Positions 4,839-5,556 of a DNA stretch of 5,556 bases are shown one piece after another. Where the stretch lies: the NCBI GenBank assembly GCA_007127615.1, contig SKZB01000398.1, forward strand, positions 1 to 5,556. The letters run 5' to 3'. The notes under the pieces are model-generated. The model had not been told where the DNA came from. It did not search any database and saw nothing but the letters and a program-made list of their open reading frames with translations. A program made the position numbers and the translations under genes. Origin of the DNA: Phycisphaerales bacterium (GTDB lineage Bacteria > Planctomycetota > Phycisphaerae > Phycisphaerales > SM1A02). How positions within the stretch are numbered: position 1 is the first letter of the stretch; every line of letters begins with the position of its first letter.

Positions 4839-5418
4839 GAACCCGTTTCGCGTTTCGCAGTTGGAGGGGCTCGCCTTCCGTGATGATCGTATCACGGCGG
4901 AAGAGCTCGTGATCCGGCTCGGCCGAATGAAACATTGCGCCTCGATCCTCGGCCCGCACGGCTCGGGGAAGTCCACTCTGTTGAATGAACTTCGCGAGCG
5001 GCTGGCCCCGTTGGGATACGACGTGCCGCTGATTCAACTGCGCAGGAACTGCCGCACGCCGGACCGCGCGCAACAACAGATTGTCGCCTCCTGCGACAAC
5101 CGCACGATTCTCTGTGTGGCTGGCGCGGATCTGATGCCGCGCCTTCACTGGCACCGGCTGCGGCGACGAACGCGATCCGCCGGCGGCCTGGTGATCACTT
5201 CACACGACCGCGCTTTGCTGCCGGCGCTGCACTGCTGCTCGACCTCGCCGGCCTCATTGCGCGCGTTGGTGACGGAACTTCTCGGGGACGATGCGCTGCT
5301 CGCGGGCATCGATGTGGAGGCACTCTTCCGGCAATTCCGCGGCAATGTGCGAGACGCACTGCGTCATCTTTACGACCGGTTCGGGGTCAGGGAGCACGCA
5401 ACCGCGGCACACCGCTGA
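4825..5418 (+). CDS. Small P-loop NTPase, possibly AAA+-like
   Basis: The 197-residue product has a clear Walker A motif, ILGPHGSGKST, at residues 41-51 with K49. A Walker B strand is likely at RTILCVAGADLM (93-104), but the usual DE pair is replaced by GAD, with D102 the only acid. GLVITSHD (121-128) looks like a sensor-1 strand with T125, S126 and H127. Near the C-terminus FRGNVRDALRHLYDRF (171-186) resembles the AAA+ sensor-2 motif GxxRxAL seen in clamp loaders. The protein is short for an AAA+ ATPase and has no transmembrane segment or DNA-binding motif that I can see. ATP binding is likely and hydrolysis uncertain. It is the last gene of the operon, overlapping the arrestin-like gene by 14 bases, so it may act as a switch on the two upstream proteins. 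No specific function is known to me. Confidence 0.85.
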   Translation: MKPHENPFRVSQLEGLAFRDDRITAEELVIRLGRMKHCASILGPHGSGKSTLLNELRERLAPLGYDVPLIQLRRNCRTPDRAQQQIVASCDNRTILCVAGADLMPRLHWHRLRRRTRSAGGLVITSHDRALLPALHCCSTSPASLRALVTELLGDDALLAGIDVEALFRQFRGNVRDALRHLYDRFGVREHATAAHR

Positions 5419-5437
5419 AGTGGTAAGGCCGTTGGAA

Positions 5438-5452
5438 ACCGAGCCGTTCGGT
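5438..5452. terminator. Weak stem-loop between convergent genes
   Basis: ACCGA (5438-5442) and TCGGT (5448-5452) pair around GCCGT in the short gap between the NTPase stop and the minus-strand gene end. It could serve both transcripts, but the stem is only 5 bp and has no T-run. Confidence 0.25.
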
Positions 5453-5556
5453 CAATTGCCGTTGGTGTGATCGCCCCGGCCGTTGGTGTGGACCGGTTCG
5501 AGCATTTCGATGCGCACGCGACGAATGTGCGTCGGCGTGGCGTCGAGCACCTCAAA
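5452..5556 (-). CDS. C-terminal end of a gene, possibly HlyC/CorC family
   Basis: The minus-strand frame entering from the window edge encodes 34 residues and stops at 5452-5454. It begins FEVLDATPTHIRRVRIEML, which resembles the end of the CorC/HlyC transporter-associated domain, where a strand 'fxVlea' is followed by a basic 'RRVRIE' strand. Those proteins are membrane-linked and often tied to magnesium or cobalt transport. The last residues, HTNGRGDHTNGN, are an unusual polar tail with HTNG repeated. With so little sequence, the family call is a fair guess, but coding is well supported by the frame and by its convergence with the NTPase gene. It would read out of the window toward its own start. 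Confidence 0.55.
   Translation of the reverse strand, partial: FEVLDATPTHIRRVRIEMLEPVHTNGRGDHTNGN
5458..5490. repeat. 12-bp in-frame direct repeat
   Basis: GCCGTTGGTGTG occurs at 5458-5469 and again at 5479-5490. The copies start 21 bases apart, so the repeat keeps the reading frame and yields the duplicated HTNG in the tail of the minus-strand gene. Confidence 0.75.

Noticed and set aside
1..5556. CRISPR array, tRNA, rRNA, transposase or integrase
   Set aside because: No regularly spaced repeats with spacers, no cloverleaf or rRNA-like sequence, and no recombinase motifs were found.

Overview
The window is GC-rich and genes lie on both strands with short overlaps inside operons. The gene set and the long, hairpin-rich intergenic stretches fit a planctomycete or a similar GC-rich environmental bacterium. 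That placement is an impression from protein style and intergenic texture, not a proven assignment.

Layout. Positions 1-514 hold no convincing gene; about 100-305 is dense in inverted repeats, and the sequence then turns A+T-richer upstream of the first gene. A RidA/YjgF-type protein (515-976, +) converges on a NudB-like Nudix hydrolase (1043-1507, -), with a short stem-loop across the Nudix stop codon. A long non-coding stretch (1508-1899) carries stem-loops, an 8-bp tandem repeat and two long inverted repeats whose arms cross. Next comes a decayed MntA/HepT toxin-antitoxin pair on the minus strand. The nucleotidyltransferase antitoxin mntA (2230-2541) is intact. The HEPN toxin hepT (1900-2243) has an in-frame TGA and a one-base deletion, yet the rest of its 114-residue frame, including the RX4HXY motif, can still be read. 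A second hairpin-rich spacer (2542-2944) separates this pair from a small transaldolase of the TalC/FSA class (2945-3616, -).

Divergent from the transaldolase is a plus-strand operon of three overlapping genes (3751-5418). They encode a protein with two membrane helices and an arrestin-like beta domain, a stand-alone arrestin-like protein, and a small P-loop NTPase with an unusual Walker B region and an AAA+-like GNxRxAL motif. This trio is the best candidate for an undescribed system: a membrane-anchored and a soluble beta-sandwich protein made together with a nucleotide switch. Its function cannot be read from the sequence. The window ends in the C-terminal tail of a minus-strand gene (5452-5556), perhaps of the HlyC/CorC family.

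The metabolic genes are ordinary housekeeping functions: reactive-imine or enamine clean-up, nucleotide or folate-precursor hydrolysis, and the non-oxidative pentose phosphate pathway. They show no operon link with one another.
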